DNA of 48,000 nt from Streptomyces longispororuber (GCF_024448165.1 NZ_JAMOLN010000051.1:1-48000), one strand, 5' to 3'. Shown: positions 7,516 through 16,144, counted from the stretch's first letter. Made by a program: numbers and translations. The notes: generated by a model not told the origin, from the letters alone.

Positions 7516-8776
7516 GGTCCTGCCGGCCTGCACGCGACGGCGGGCGTGGGCGGAGGCGGCGTACTGCCTCCTGTCGGCCGTCCCCGCGCTCGCCGGGTTC
7601 CTGTTCGTGGTGGTCTGTCTCGCGCTGGGGTCGGCGCTGACCCTGACGCTGATCGGGGCGGTCCTCGGCGTGCTCTTCCTGGTCACGGGTCTCTCGCTGG
7701 CATGCGGTCTCGGGACGCTCCAACGGCGTCTCGCACAGGGCCTGTTGGGGGTGCGGGTGGCGGAGCCGGCCGGACCGCGGCCGGCCGGCGGGCTGTTCGC
7801 GCGCACCGAGGCGCGGCTGCGGGACGGGGCGGCCTGGCGGGCGGTGGCGTACGTCCTGGTGCGGCTGCCGCTCGCGATGGTCGGCCTGTACGCGGTGTCG
7901 TGGTGGGCGGTCGGCGCGGTGAACGTGATCGCGCCGATCCGCTGGGCGTTCACGCCGGACGACCTGAATCTGGTGACGCCGCTGCCGTGGGGCGGCTCGC
8001 CGCACGTGCACTCGCTCCCGGGCGCGCTCGGCACCGCGCTGGTGGGCTGCGCGATCCTGCTGGTCGCGCCGTGGCTGACCCGGGCCGCCGCGACGGCGGA
8101 CCTCGCCCTGGTCCGCGCCCTGCTCGCCCCCGGCCGGCTGGCCGACCGGGTCCGGGACCTGGAGGAGACCCGCGCGCTCGCCGTGGACGACGCGAACGCC
8201 CGCCTGCGCCGTCTGGAGCGCGATCTGCACGACGGGGCGCAGGTCCGTCTCGTGGCGCTCGCGATGAGCCTGGACATGGTGCGCGAACAGCTCGACGACC
8301 GGGACCGTCCCGAGCTGCGGCGGCTGGTCGAGACGGCCAGGGACAACGCGACCGAGGCCCTCACCGAACTGCGCGACCTCTCCCGCGGTCTGCATCCGCC
8401 GGCCCTGGACGGCGGCCTCCCCGACGCGCTCACCACGCTCGCCGCGCGTTCCTCGCTCCCCGTCGACGTGACGACGGACGTGCCCGAGCGGCCGACCCCG
8501 GCGATCGAGAGCCTCGCCTACTTCTGCGCGGCGGAGCTCCTGACCAACGTCATCAAGCACAGCGGGGCGACCCGCTGCGGCATGGAACTCGCGGCGGGCG
8601 ACGGCACGTTGAGGCTGCGGGTGACGGACGACGGGCGGGGCGGCGCGCGGCTGGTCGACGAGGGCGGACTCGCCGGACTGGTGCAGCGGGTGCGGACGGT
8701 GGACGGCACGCTGGAGGTGACGAGCCCGGAGGGCGGCCCGACACGGGTGACGGTCGACCTGCCGCTGCACGCATGA
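7508..8776 (+). CDS. Sensor histidine kinase (NarL-class partner)
   Basis: A 422-residue membrane kinase. Hydrophobic segments lie at roughly residues 18-62, 112-142 and 175-190, forming a sensor region of the type found in Streptomyces kinases with little extracytoplasmic loop. H241 sits in the HisKA_3 motif RDLHDGAQ. A HATPase_c domain follows, with N-box ELLTNVIKHS, G1 DDGRGGA, and a short G2. The start overlaps the permease gene by eight bases. With no large external domain, it may sense the state of the linked ABC transporter or the membrane itself. It should phosphorylate the response regulator encoded 94 bp downstream. Confidence 0.92.
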   Translation: MREVLPACTRRRAWAEAAYCLLSAVPALAGFLFVVVCLALGSALTLTLIGAVLGVLFLVTGLSLACGLGTLQRRLAQGLLGVRVAEPAGPRPAGGLFARTEARLRDGAAWRAVAYVLVRLPLAMVGLYAVSWWAVGAVNVIAPIRWAFTPDDLNLVTPLPWGGSPHVHSLPGALGTALVGCAILLVAPWLTRAAATADLALVRALLAPGRLADRVRDLEETRALAVDDANARLRRLERDLHDGAQVRLVALAMSLDMVREQLDDRDRPELRRLVETARDNATEALTELRDLSRGLHPPALDGGLPDALTTLAARSSLPVDVTTDVPERPTPAIESLAYFCAAELLTNVIKHSGATRCGMELAAGDGTLRLRVTDDGRGGARLVDEGGLAGLVQRVRTVDGTLEVTSPEGGPTRVTVDLPLHA

Positions 8777-8784
8777 GCCACACC

Positions 8785-8830
8785 GAGCCCCTCCGGCGAT
8801 TGAGGAGCGGGGTCCGGGGCGGAGCCCCGG
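8785..8830 (+). repeat. Short interspersed palindromic element between kinase and regulator genes
   Basis: The stretch holds two nested inverted repeats: CCCCTCC against GGAG-C-GGGG around an ATTGA core, then CCGGGGC-GGA-GCCCCGG (8814-8830), a perfect 7-bp stem. From memory, near-identical GATTGAGGAGCGGGGTC...GGAGCCCC units recur between genes in many Streptomyces genomes. It could form a terminator or attenuator that lowers regulator transcription relative to the kinase. Confidence 0.6.
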
Positions 8831-8870
8831 GACGTCACCACGAGGAGACCCCTGTGAGAAGATCCGGCGC

Positions 8871-9518
8871 ATGCGCGTAGTCATCGCCGAGGACGCGGCC
8901 GTCCTGCGGGAACTGCTGGCCCAGATGCTGACGATGCGCGGGCACGAGGTCGCGGCGGCCGTGGCGGACGCCGACGCGCTGCGGGCCGCCGTCGCCGAGC
9001 ACCGCCCGGACGTGACGGTCGTCGACATCCGGATGCCCCCGACGCACACGGACGACGGGCTGCGCGCCGCGATCGACATCCGCCGTGACCACCCCGGCAC
9101 GGGCGTCCTGCTGTTCTCCCAGTACGTCGAGACGAAGTACGCGACGCGGCTGCTGGCCGAGGGGTCGGCGGGCGTCGGGTACCTGCTCAAGGAGCGGGTG
9201 GCGAACGTCGCCGAGTTCACGGACGCGCTCGCCCGGGTCGCGGCGGGCGGCACCGCCCTCGACCCGGAGGTGGTCACCCAGCTGGCCGGGGCGGGCCGGC
9301 GCACGGAGGAGATCGCCTCGCTGACCGGCCGGGAGCGCGAGGTGCTGACCCTGATGGCCGAGGGCCGCTCGAACGCCGCGATCGCCCAGTCCCTGCACGT
9401 GTCGGCGGGCACGGTCGAGAAGCACGTCGCGGCGATCTTCGGGAAGCTCGGGCTGCCCGCGTCCGAGGACCAGAACCGCCGCGTACTCGCGGTCATCCGG
9501 TATCTGCACCGAGACTGA
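8871..9518 (+). CDS. Response regulator, NarL/LuxR family
   Basis: A 215-residue two-domain regulator. The receiver domain occupies residues 1-120, with the phospho-acceptor D52 in TVVDIRMPP, and acidic E7-D8 near the N-terminus. A LuxR-type helix-turn-helix (LTGREREVLTLMAEG, then AIAQSLHVS and TVEKHV) covers about residues 150-205. Start ATG 8871; a GTG at 8854 is out of frame. It is the evident partner of the upstream kinase and probably controls the ABC exporter operon. The 12-bp tandem repeats at 5941-5970 are the best candidate target. Confidence 0.92.
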   Translation: MRVVIAEDAAVLRELLAQMLTMRGHEVAAAVADADALRAAVAEHRPDVTVVDIRMPPTHTDDGLRAAIDIRRDHPGTGVLLFSQYVETKYATRLLAEGSAGVGYLLKERVANVAEFTDALARVAAGGTALDPEVVTQLAGAGRRTEEIASLTGREREVLTLMAEGRSNAAIAQSLHVSAGTVEKHVAAIFGKLGLPASEDQNRRVLAVIRYLHRD

Positions 9519-9522
9519 CGGC

Positions 9523-9999
9523 ATGACCGACGGGACGAAGCGAACGAAACGCAGCGCGGGTCTGCTCCTCTTCCGCCGCACGCCCACCGGGCCCAAGGTG
9601 CTGCTCGGGCACATGGGCGGCCCGTTCTGGGCGCGCAAGGACGCGGGCGCCTGGAGCGTGCCGAAGGGCGAGTACGGGGACGACGAGACCCCGTGGGACG
9701 CGGCCCGCCGCGAGTTCACGGAGGAGCTGGGGCTGCCGGCGCCCGACGGGACCCCGCTGCCGCTGGGCGACACCGTCCAGTCGGGCGGCAAGCACGTGAC
9801 GGTGTGGGCGGTGGAGGGCGATCTCGACCCCGCGGACGTGGCGCCCGGCACGTTCACGATGGAGTGGCCGCGCGGTTCCGGCCGGACGGCGGAGTTCCCC
9901 GAGCTGGACCGGGTGGCGTGGTTCGGCCTGGACGCGGCGCGCGGCGTCGTGGTCACGGCGCAGACGGTGTTCCTGGACCGGCTCGCCGACCACCTCTGA
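9523..9999 (+). CDS. Nudix hydrolase
   Basis: A 158-residue hydrolase with a complete Nudix box: G, five residues, E, seven residues, then REFTEELGL (pattern GX5EX7REUXEEXGU), spanning about residues 47-69. It hydrolyses a nucleoside diphosphate linked to another group. The arrangement (R-S-A-G-L-L-L-F-R-R start, a long insert before the box) is like bacterial MutT/diadenosine polyphosphate hydrolases; the exact substrate cannot be told. It starts four bases after the regulator stop and may be co-transcribed with it. Confidence 0.88.
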   Translation: MTDGTKRTKRSAGLLLFRRTPTGPKVLLGHMGGPFWARKDAGAWSVPKGEYGDDETPWDAARREFTEELGLPAPDGTPLPLGDTVQSGGKHVTVWAVEGDLDPADVAPGTFTMEWPRGSGRTAEFPELDRVAWFGLDAARGVVVTAQTVFLDRLADHL

Positions 10000-10040
10000 C
10001 GGCCGGTCCGACGAAGGGCAGGTCGGAGAGGCAGCTCTGC

Positions 10041-10088
10041 GGGCACGTCTGGCGGGCACGTCTGCGGGCACGTCCGAGAAGCACGTCT
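10041..10088 (+). repeat. Short tandem array of ACGT-centred units
   Basis: Four near-copies of GGGCACGTCT: 10041-10050, 10054-10063, 10066-10075 (ending CC) and a shortened AGCACGTCT at 10080-10088, followed by GACGTACG. Spacing is 12-14 bp. The array occupies the 183-bp gap between the Nudix gene and the dehydrogenase gene and ends ~95 bp before the next start. It is either a cluster of regulator sites or a slippage product. Confidence 0.6.
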
Positions 10089-10182
10089 GACGTACGGCGC
10101 GCCGGGTACCCGGAGCGGCCCGCGTTGCGCGGCGCCGCGCCGCGCGGGAAGGTCGAAGGAACCGTGCACAGGAGGTCTTCCC

Positions 10183-11577
10183 ATGCCCATCGCGACGGTC
10201 AACCCCGCGAACGGCGAGACGCTGAAGACGTTCGACGCCCTCTCCCCCGAGGACGTCGAGCAGAAGCTGGCCCGGGCGGCGGAGGCGTTCGCGTCGTACC
10301 GGACGACGACGTTCTTCGACCGGGCGCGGCTGCTGCAGCGGGCCGCCGACCTGCTGGACGCGGACACCCCCGACATCGCCAGGACGATGACGACGGAGAT
10401 GGGCAAACCGGTCGCCGCCGCCCGCGCCGAGGCCGCGAAGTGTGCGAAGACGATGCGCTGGTACGCCGAGAACGCACAGCACCTGCTCGCCGACGAGCAC
10501 CCGGCCGAGCCCGACGTGAAGGACTCCGGCGCGGCCCGCGCGCACGTCCGCTACCGGCCGCTGGGCGTGGTGCTCGCGGTGATGCCGTGGAACTTCCCGC
10601 TGTGGCAGGTCGTCCGGTTCGCGGCGCCCGCTCTGATGGCGGGGAACGTGGGCCTGCTCAAGCACGCGTCGAACGTGCCGCAGACCGCGCTCTACCTGGA
10701 GGACCTGTTCCGCAGGGCCGGGTTCCCCGAGGGCTGCTTCCAGACGCTCCTCATCGGATCCGGGGCGGTCGAGGGGGTGCTGCGCGACGAGCGGGTGGCC
10801 GCGGCCACCCTCACCGGCAGCGAGCCCGCGGGCCGCTCGGTGGCCTCGGTCGCGGGCGACGAGGTGAAGAAGACGGTCCTGGAGCTGGGCGGCAGCGACC
10901 CGTACGTGGTCCTGCCGTCGGCGGACGTCGAGAAGGCGGCCAGGACGGCGGTCACCGCGCGGGTGCAGAACAACGGGCAGTCGTGCATCGCGGCGAAGCG
11001 GTTCATCGTCCACGAGGACGTCTTCGACCGGTTCCGGGAAGCCTTCGTCGAGGGGATGCGGGCGCTGCGCGTCGGTGACCCGCTCGACGAGGACACGGAC
11101 GTCGGTCCGCTCGCCAGCGAACAGGGCCGCACGGACCTGGAGGAACTGGTCGACGACGCCGTCGAGAGCGGCGCGACGGTGCTGTGCGGCGGGCAGCGGC
11201 CGAAGGACTTCGCCGACCGCGGCTGGTTCTACGAGCCGACCGTCCTCGCCGACATCACGCCGGAGATGCGGATCCACCGCGAGGAGACGTTCGGTCCCGT
11301 GGCGACGCTGTACCGGGTCGCGGACCTGGACGAGGCGATCGCCGTCGCGAACGACACCCCGTTCGGGCTGAGCTCCAACCTGTGGACCGGCGACGAGGAC
11401 GAGATCGAGCGGTTCGTCCAGGACAGTCAGGCGGGCGGCGTCTTCGTGAACGGCATGACGGCGTCGCACCCCGCGCTCCCCTTCGGCGGCGCCAAGCGCT
11501 CCGGGTACGGGCGGGAGCTGTCGGGCCACGGCATCCAGGAGTTCTGCAACATCACGACGGTGTGGATCGGCGACTGA
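10183..11577 (+). CDS. NAD(P)-dependent succinate-semialdehyde-type dehydrogenase
   Basis: A 464-residue aldehyde dehydrogenase that oxidises an aldehyde to an acid, most likely succinate semialdehyde in GABA or polyamine breakdown. Conserved features are PWNFPLW (cofactor loop), TGSEPAGRSV, the general base E234 in LELGGSDP, and the nucleophile C268 in NNGQSC. The NGQSC version and the ~460 length fit the GabD-like subfamily common in actinomycetes. An ideal AGGAGG precedes ATG 10183. No GABA transaminase is nearby, so the physiological substrate is inferred from family only. Confidence 0.85.
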   Translation: MPIATVNPANGETLKTFDALSPEDVEQKLARAAEAFASYRTTTFFDRARLLQRAADLLDADTPDIARTMTTEMGKPVAAARAEAAKCAKTMRWYAENAQHLLADEHPAEPDVKDSGAARAHVRYRPLGVVLAVMPWNFPLWQVVRFAAPALMAGNVGLLKHASNVPQTALYLEDLFRRAGFPEGCFQTLLIGSGAVEGVLRDERVAAATLTGSEPAGRSVASVAGDEVKKTVLELGGSDPYVVLPSADVEKAARTAVTARVQNNGQSCIAAKRFIVHEDVFDRFREAFVEGMRALRVGDPLDEDTDVGPLASEQGRTDLEELVDDAVESGATVLCGGQRPKDFADRGWFYEPTVLADITPEMRIHREETFGPVATLYRVADLDEAIAVANDTPFGLSSNLWTGDEDEIERFVQDSQAGGVFVNGMTASHPALPFGGAKRSGYGRELSGHGIQEFCNITTVWIGD

Positions 11578-11615
11578 CCCCGCTCCACCCTCTGCCCGCC
11601 CACTGCTCACCGAAC

Positions 11616-11674
11616 GATCGAAACGATCAATTCGGCCGATTCTCTTGAGCGTTTGAATCGCCGGGTGCTAGAAA
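11616..11674 (+). promoter_or_regulatory. Promoter and operator region of the polysaccharide lyase gene
   Basis: GATCG-AAA-CGATC (11616-11628) is a perfect inverted repeat and also carries two direct copies of AACGATC nine bases apart. Downstream, TTGAGC (11645-11650), 18-bp spacer, TAGAAA (11669-11674) is a good -35/-10 pair. The AACGATC core recurs at 15349-15355 in front of the neighbouring regulator gene, suggesting a shared operator. Confidence 0.45.
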
Positions 11675-11716
11675 CCGCTTACTCCCAGCGGACCCTCCAG
11701 CATCCCGGAGCTCTTC

Positions 11717-14170
11717 ATGACGTCGCCGTCGCTTCCTGTCCTCTCGCCGTTCTGGTCCCGTCGCGCCTTCCTCGCCACGAGCGCGGCCGTCGGTGCCGCG
11801 CTCGCCGTCGGACTGCCCCGGCAGGCCTCGGCCGCCGAGGACGAGTTCGCCCAACTGCGGTCCCGCTGGCGGTCGTTGTACCTCGGCGAGGGGTTCAGCC
11901 CGACCGCCGAGCCGTTCAGGTCGAAGCTCGCCACGCTCGGCACCCAGGCCAGAACGTGGCAGGGCGCGATGAACCCGGTGACCGGATCGCTCTGGCCGGA
12001 CGCCGTGTTCGGCGATCCGGAGCCCGACACGGACACGGAGTCGTACGGCTACTCGGAGAAGATCCAGACCAGCTACGAGCGGGTCCGGGTGATGGCGGAG
12101 GCGTTCTGCCAGCCCGGCACCGGACTGACCGGCGACGCGTCCCTCAAGGCGGCCGTGCTCACCGCCGTGGACCACCTGGGCAGCCAGGTCTACAACAAGT
12201 CCCAGGCCCAGTACGGGAACTGGTACAACTTCCAGATAGGCGCCCCGCAGCGGCTGCTGGACATCGCGATCCTCATGTACGAGCACCTGAGCGCCGCGCA
12301 GCTGACGGCGGCGGTCGAGGCGATCGACCACTTCGTGCCCGACTCGCTCGTCGCGAAGTACACAGGCACCAGCACCGGCGCCAACCGCATCGACCTGTGC
12401 CGCGTCCTGGCGCTGCGCGGCATCCTCGACGGCACGGCGGCGAAGGTCGCCCTGGCCCGCGACGCCATCTCGCCGGTGTTCCCCTACGTCACCTCGGGCG
12501 ACGGCCTCTACGCGGACGGCTCGCTGATCCAGCACACGTACGTGCCGTACACGGGCTCGTACGGCGCGGTCCTCATCGACGGCCTGAGCAAGCTGTTCGC
12601 CCTGCTCGGCGGCTCCACCTGGGCGATCACCGACAGCGGACGGCAGATCTTCCTCGACTCGGTGGAGAGTGCCTACGCGCCGTTCCTGCACGACGGGCTG
12701 ATGGTCGACAACGTGTCCGGGCGGGCGATCAGCCGCGGCCTGGTCGCCACCGACCAGCTCAAGGTCCAGCAGGACGACCACTCCCGCGGGCACGCGATCA
12801 TCGCCTCGATCCTGCTGCTCGGGCAGGGCGCGAGCGCGGAGGAGAACGCGCGCTGGCAGGGGCTCGCCAAGGGCTGGTTCACCCGCGACCGCTACAGCGA
12901 CGTGACGACGGGCCGCACGCTCGGTGTCGCCGCGCTGTCCCGCGTGGCGACGCTGCTCGGTGACTCCGGCGTGAAGCCGGCCGCCGAACCGGCCGGGCAC
13001 CAGGTGTTCCCGGCGATGGCGCGCGCCGCGCACCGCTCGGGCCGGTTCACCGCCTCGGTGTCGATGGCGTCGAAGGCGATCACGTTCTACGAGAACGGCA
13101 ACGGCGAGAACGTCCGCGGCTGGCACACCGGTTCGGGAATGCTCTACTGGTGGGCCGACGGCGACAGCACGGGCGGCGGACAGTACAGCGACGGCTACTG
13201 GCCGACCGTGGACCCCTACCGGCTGCCCGGCACGACCGTGTCGCGCAAGCCGCTCGCGGACGCCGAAGGCGGCACGTGGGGTGCGGCCCGGCCGGACACC
13301 ACCTGGGTGGGCGGCGCGACGGACGGCACGTACGGGACGGTGGCGCAGGACCTGCGCGGACTCTCCTCGACGCTCAGGGGCCGCAAGTCGTGGTTCTTCC
13401 TGGACGACGCGGTCGTCTGCCTCGGCGCCGGGATCACGAGTACGGACGGCGCGGGCGTGGAGAGCGTCGTCGACAACCGGAACCTGGGGGTGTCGGGCAC
13501 GGCACGGCTGACTGTCGACGGGCGGCCGCAGCCGGTCTCGCAGGCCTGGAACGCGGACTTCCCGAGGGCGCGTTGGGCCCATCTGGCCGGGCACGGCGGG
13601 TACGTCTTCCCCGGCGGGGCGCCCCTGACGGCGCTGCGCGAGGAGCGCACGGGCAGCTGGAAGGACATCAACGGCGGCGGGTCGGCCGACCCGGTCACGC
13701 GCCGGTACGTCACCCTGCTCGCCGACCACGGGACGGACCCGGCGGACGCCCACTACGCCTACGTCCTGCTGCCGGGCGCGACCGAGGCGCGCACGGCGGC
13801 CCGTGCGGCGGACCGCGACTGGCTCGCCGTCACCGTCAACTCCGCTGCCCAGCAAGGGGTTCGGGTGCCGTCGCTCGGCTTCACCGGAGTGACGTTCTGG
13901 GAGCCGGGCACGGCCGGCAAGGTGAGCGTGGACGCCCCGCTGATCGTGCAGATCCGGGAGCGCAGGGACGGCACGGCGACGGTCAGCGTCAGCGATCCGA
14001 ACCGGACCGTCACCGGCGCCACGCTGACGTGGCGGCGCCCGGTCAGGTCCGTGACGTCGAAGCCGGGGTCGGTGACCGGGGTGCGGACGGGCCGGGAGCT
14101 GCAGCTGACCTTCGGTGATCTGAGCGCCGCCGGGGGCGTGTCGCAGAAGGTCGTGGTCAGGCTGAACTGA
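11717..14170 (+). CDS. Secreted polysaccharide lyase family 8 (hyaluronate / chondroitin / xanthan lyase type)
   Basis: An 817-residue exported lyase cleaving uronate-containing glycans by beta-elimination. Residues 14-20 (SRRAFLA) with a hydrophobic stretch and ASA at 37-39 make a twin-arginine signal. The alpha/alpha toroid follows, with the aromatic patch NWY (168-170) and the catalytic triad inferred from spacing: N223 (GANRID), H273 (IQHTY) and Y282 (SYG). The N-to-H distance of 50 residues equals that of the pneumococcal enzyme. The C-terminal half is the beta-sandwich supersandwich domain. It is single-copy and has its own promoter; its stop overlaps the convergent regulator gene by 14 bp. 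Confidence 0.9.
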   Translation: MTSPSLPVLSPFWSRRAFLATSAAVGAALAVGLPRQASAAEDEFAQLRSRWRSLYLGEGFSPTAEPFRSKLATLGTQARTWQGAMNPVTGSLWPDAVFGDPEPDTDTESYGYSEKIQTSYERVRVMAEAFCQPGTGLTGDASLKAAVLTAVDHLGSQVYNKSQAQYGNWYNFQIGAPQRLLDIAILMYEHLSAAQLTAAVEAIDHFVPDSLVAKYTGTSTGANRIDLCRVLALRGILDGTAAKVALARDAISPVFPYVTSGDGLYADGSLIQHTYVPYTGSYGAVLIDGLSKLFALLGGSTWAITDSGRQIFLDSVESAYAPFLHDGLMVDNVSGRAISRGLVATDQLKVQQDDHSRGHAIIASILLLGQGASAEENARWQGLAKGWFTRDRYSDVTTGRTLGVAALSRVATLLGDSGVKPAAEPAGHQVFPAMARAAHRSGRFTASVSMASKAITFYENGNGENVRGWHTGSGMLYWWADGDSTGGGQYSDGYWPTVDPYRLPGTTVSRKPLADAEGGTWGAARPDTTWVGGATDGTYGTVAQDLRGLSSTLRGRKSWFFLDDAVVCLGAGITSTDGAGVESVVDNRNLGVSGTARLTVDGRPQPVSQAWNADFPRARWAHLAGHGGYVFPGGAPLTALREERTGSWKDINGGGSADPVTRRYVTLLADHGTDPADAHYAYVLLPGATEARTAARAADRDWLAVTVNSAAQQGVRVPSLGFTGVTFWEPGTAGKVSVDAPLIVQIRERRDGTATVSVSDPNRTVTGATLTWRRPVRSVTSKPGSVTGVRTGRELQLTFGDLSAAGGVSQKVVVRLN

Positions 14171-15272
14171 CCGGTGCCCCGCACGACTCCCTGACCCGCA
14201 ACTCCGGCAGGATGTCGAGGTGTTGACCCGGCCCGCCGCAGCCGTCCGGCGCGGTGAGCCGGGACAGCAGCAGTTCCGCGGCGTGCCGGCCCACCGCCCG
14301 CTTGGCCGGGGCCACCGCGGTCAGCGGCAGGTCCGCGAGGGCGGCGACCTCGTCGTCGTACGTGATGACGGCGAGGTCCTCGGGGACGCGCACGCCGTAC
14401 GCCCGCAGGCGGGGGACGACGACGATCGCGTCGGCGTCGCTGTGCAGGATCGCAGCGCTCACCCCGTGCTGCTCGACCGCGTCGCGCAGGTGGCCGAAGG
14501 TCCGCTCGAAGCGCTCGGCCTCCGTGGTGGCGGGCGTGCGCGACGGCTCCGGCGCGGAGCGCAGGCCGAGCGCCGCCACGGCCGCCTCGTAGCCGCTCCT
14601 CAACCGGGCGCTGGTGGGCGACTCCTGGGCCGCGAGGGCGATGGTGCGGTGACCGAGCGCGGCGAGGTGGCGGACGGCCTCGGCGGCGCCGTGGGCGTGG
14701 TCGGAGCGGACCCGGTCGAGGGCGGCGGCCGGATGGCCGTGCGGCGCGGAGCGCTCCACGAGGACCGTGGGCACCGGCCGCTCCGTGATCCGCAGCCCCT
14801 CCCCGGGACCCGGCACGCCGGTCTCCCAGCTCGGCGTCAGGAGCAGTCCGTCGACGCCCGCGGCGAGCAGCCGGTCGACCTGGACGGAGTCCTCGCCCGG
14901 CAGGTAGTGGGAGAGCGCGACGACGAGCCGGGCACCCCGCGCCTCGACGGCCTCGCGGGCACCGCGCACGACGTCGGAGTAGTAGTACTCGGTCGTCGGC
15001 ACGACCATGCCGACGACGATCCCCTGCGCCTGCCTGCCCCTCCCGTCCGGCGTCTCGGCGGGACCGGGCGCCGTCCGTGCGGTGTCGCCCGGCCAGACGA
15101 CGGCGCCGTGCAGCCGGTGCAGTCGGCCCTGCGCCGCGAGGGTCTCCACGTCGCGGCGGAGCGTCACCGGGGAGACGCCCAGCTCGTCGGCGAGATCGGC
15201 GACACGCAGCGTGCCGCGCTCCCGCAGGAGTTCGAGGACGCGCGCGTGGCGCCGGTCGACGTGCAGCCGCAT
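14157..15272 (-). CDS. Chimeric transcriptional regulator: DeoR-type HTH with LacI-type sugar-binding domain
   Basis: A 371-residue regulator. Residues ~5-55 carry a DeoR-type winged helix (VLELLRERGTLRVADLADEL, then VSPVTLRRDVETLAAQGRLHR), while the remaining ~270 residues match the periplasmic-binding-protein-like effector domain of LacI repressors (GMVVP, AGVDGLLLTPS, TVLVERS, GHRTIALAAQES, ITYDDE). Start CAT at 15270-15272 has GGGGGAG at the right distance; the frame is open 18 codons further. Convergent and overlapping with the PL8 gene, it is the obvious candidate to control the lyase in response to a sugar. Confidence 0.87.
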   Translation of the reverse strand: MRLHVDRRHARVLELLRERGTLRVADLADELGVSPVTLRRDVETLAAQGRLHRLHGAVVWPGDTARTAPGPAETPDGRGRQAQGIVVGMVVPTTEYYYSDVVRGAREAVEARGARLVVALSHYLPGEDSVQVDRLLAAGVDGLLLTPSWETGVPGPGEGLRITERPVPTVLVERSAPHGHPAAALDRVRSDHAHGAAEAVRHLAALGHRTIALAAQESPTSARLRSGYEAAVAALGLRSAPEPSRTPATTEAERFERTFGHLRDAVEQHGVSAAILHSDADAIVVVPRLRAYGVRVPEDLAVITYDDEVAALADLPLTAVAPAKRAVGRHAAELLLSRLTAPDGCGGPGQHLDILPELRVRESCGAPVSSA

Positions 15273-15324
15273 GCCCTGGCTCTCCCCCGTGTCACGGCCG
15301 CGGCGCAGCTGCCGCGGCCCGGTC

Positions 15325-15386
15325 ATCGTATCGATCGACTGCGCTCGGAACGATCCCTTCGGTCGCCCGGATCCGGCGCTACAGTC
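15325..15386. promoter_or_regulatory. Divergent promoter region between regulator and nucleotidyltransferase genes
   Basis: On the plus strand TTCGGT (15358-15363), 17 bp, TACAGT (15381-15386) precedes ATG 15392 by only five bases, implying a leaderless transcript. On the minus strand TACGAT (15325-15330 reversed) is a -10 candidate for the regulator. CGATCGA (15332-15338) and AACGATC (15349-15355) resemble the GATCG elements before the PL8 gene. Confidence 0.4.
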
Positions 15387-15391
15387 GCGGG

Positions 15392-16144
15392 ATGTTCTCC
15401 GTCGAGGAACGTGACCTGGTCCGCGCGCGGCTCCTCGCGCTCGCCGAGGCCGACCCGGGCGTCGACGGCGCGGCCGTCACCGGTTCGTTCGCCGTGGACG
15501 GCGGCGACCGCTGGTCGGACATCGACGTGATGCTCGGCGTCCGGGGCGACCCGGCCGCGGCCCTGGAGCGCTGGACGGAGCTGCTGTACGGGGAGTTCGG
15601 GGCGCTGCACCACTGGGACCTGCCCGCCGGGTCCCTGGTCTACCGGGTGTTCCTGCTGCCCGGCGGTCTGGAGGTGGATCTGGGGTTCGCCTCGGGCGAC
15701 GACTTCGCGCCCCGGGGTCCGGCCTGGCGGACGGTGTTCGGGGTGCCGGGTCCCGGGCGGGAGCCCGCGCCGCCCGGTCCGGGGCGGCTCGCGGGGCTCG
15801 GCTGGCACCACGCGCTGCACGCCCGGGCCTGCGTCGAGCGTGGCCGCGGCTGGCAGGCGCAGTACTGGATCGGGGCGCTGCGCGACCAGGTGATCGCGCT
15901 GGCCTGCGTGCGTCTCGGGCTGCCGTGGGCGTACGCGAAGGGCGCGCATCTACTGCCGGTCGAGGTCACCGGACCGCTGGAGGAGACGTTGGCGCGCTCG
16001 CTCGACGCGGTCGAGCTGCGGCGGGCGCTGCGGGCCGCCGTGCGCGCCTTCCTGGCGGAACTGGCGCGCACGGACGGCGAGTTGGCCAAACGTCTGGGGA
16101 CCGTCCTCGATCGCGCGGGCGTCGAGGAGCAGGGTCAGGGCTGA
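15392..16144 (+). CDS. Nucleotidyltransferase-fold protein
   Basis: A 250-residue protein. Near residue 30 the pattern GSFAVDGGDRWSDIDVMLGV is the polymerase-beta nucleotidyltransferase motif (GS, then DxD), as in aminoglycoside adenylyltransferases and MNT-type enzymes. A further acidic residue (EVDLGFASG) in the next strand could complete the metal site. The helical C-terminal half resembles antibiotic-adenylylating enzymes, but the substrate is not evident. Start ATG 15392 lies five bases after a TACAGT -10 element, so the mRNA may be leaderless. Its 3' end overlaps the convergent small gene by 10 bp. Confidence 0.72.
   Translation: MFSVEERDLVRARLLALAEADPGVDGAAVTGSFAVDGGDRWSDIDVMLGVRGDPAAALERWTELLYGEFGALHHWDLPAGSLVYRVFLLPGGLEVDLGFASGDDFAPRGPAWRTVFGVPGPGREPAPPGPGRLAGLGWHHALHARACVERGRGWQAQYWIGALRDQVIALACVRLGLPWAYAKGAHLLPVEVTGPLEETLARSLDAVELRRALRAAVRAFLAELARTDGELAKRLGTVLDRAGVEEQGQG

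Noticed and set aside
8854..8871. GTG at 8854 as an earlier start of the response regulator
   Set aside because: Out of frame with the regulator and soon hits a stop codon.
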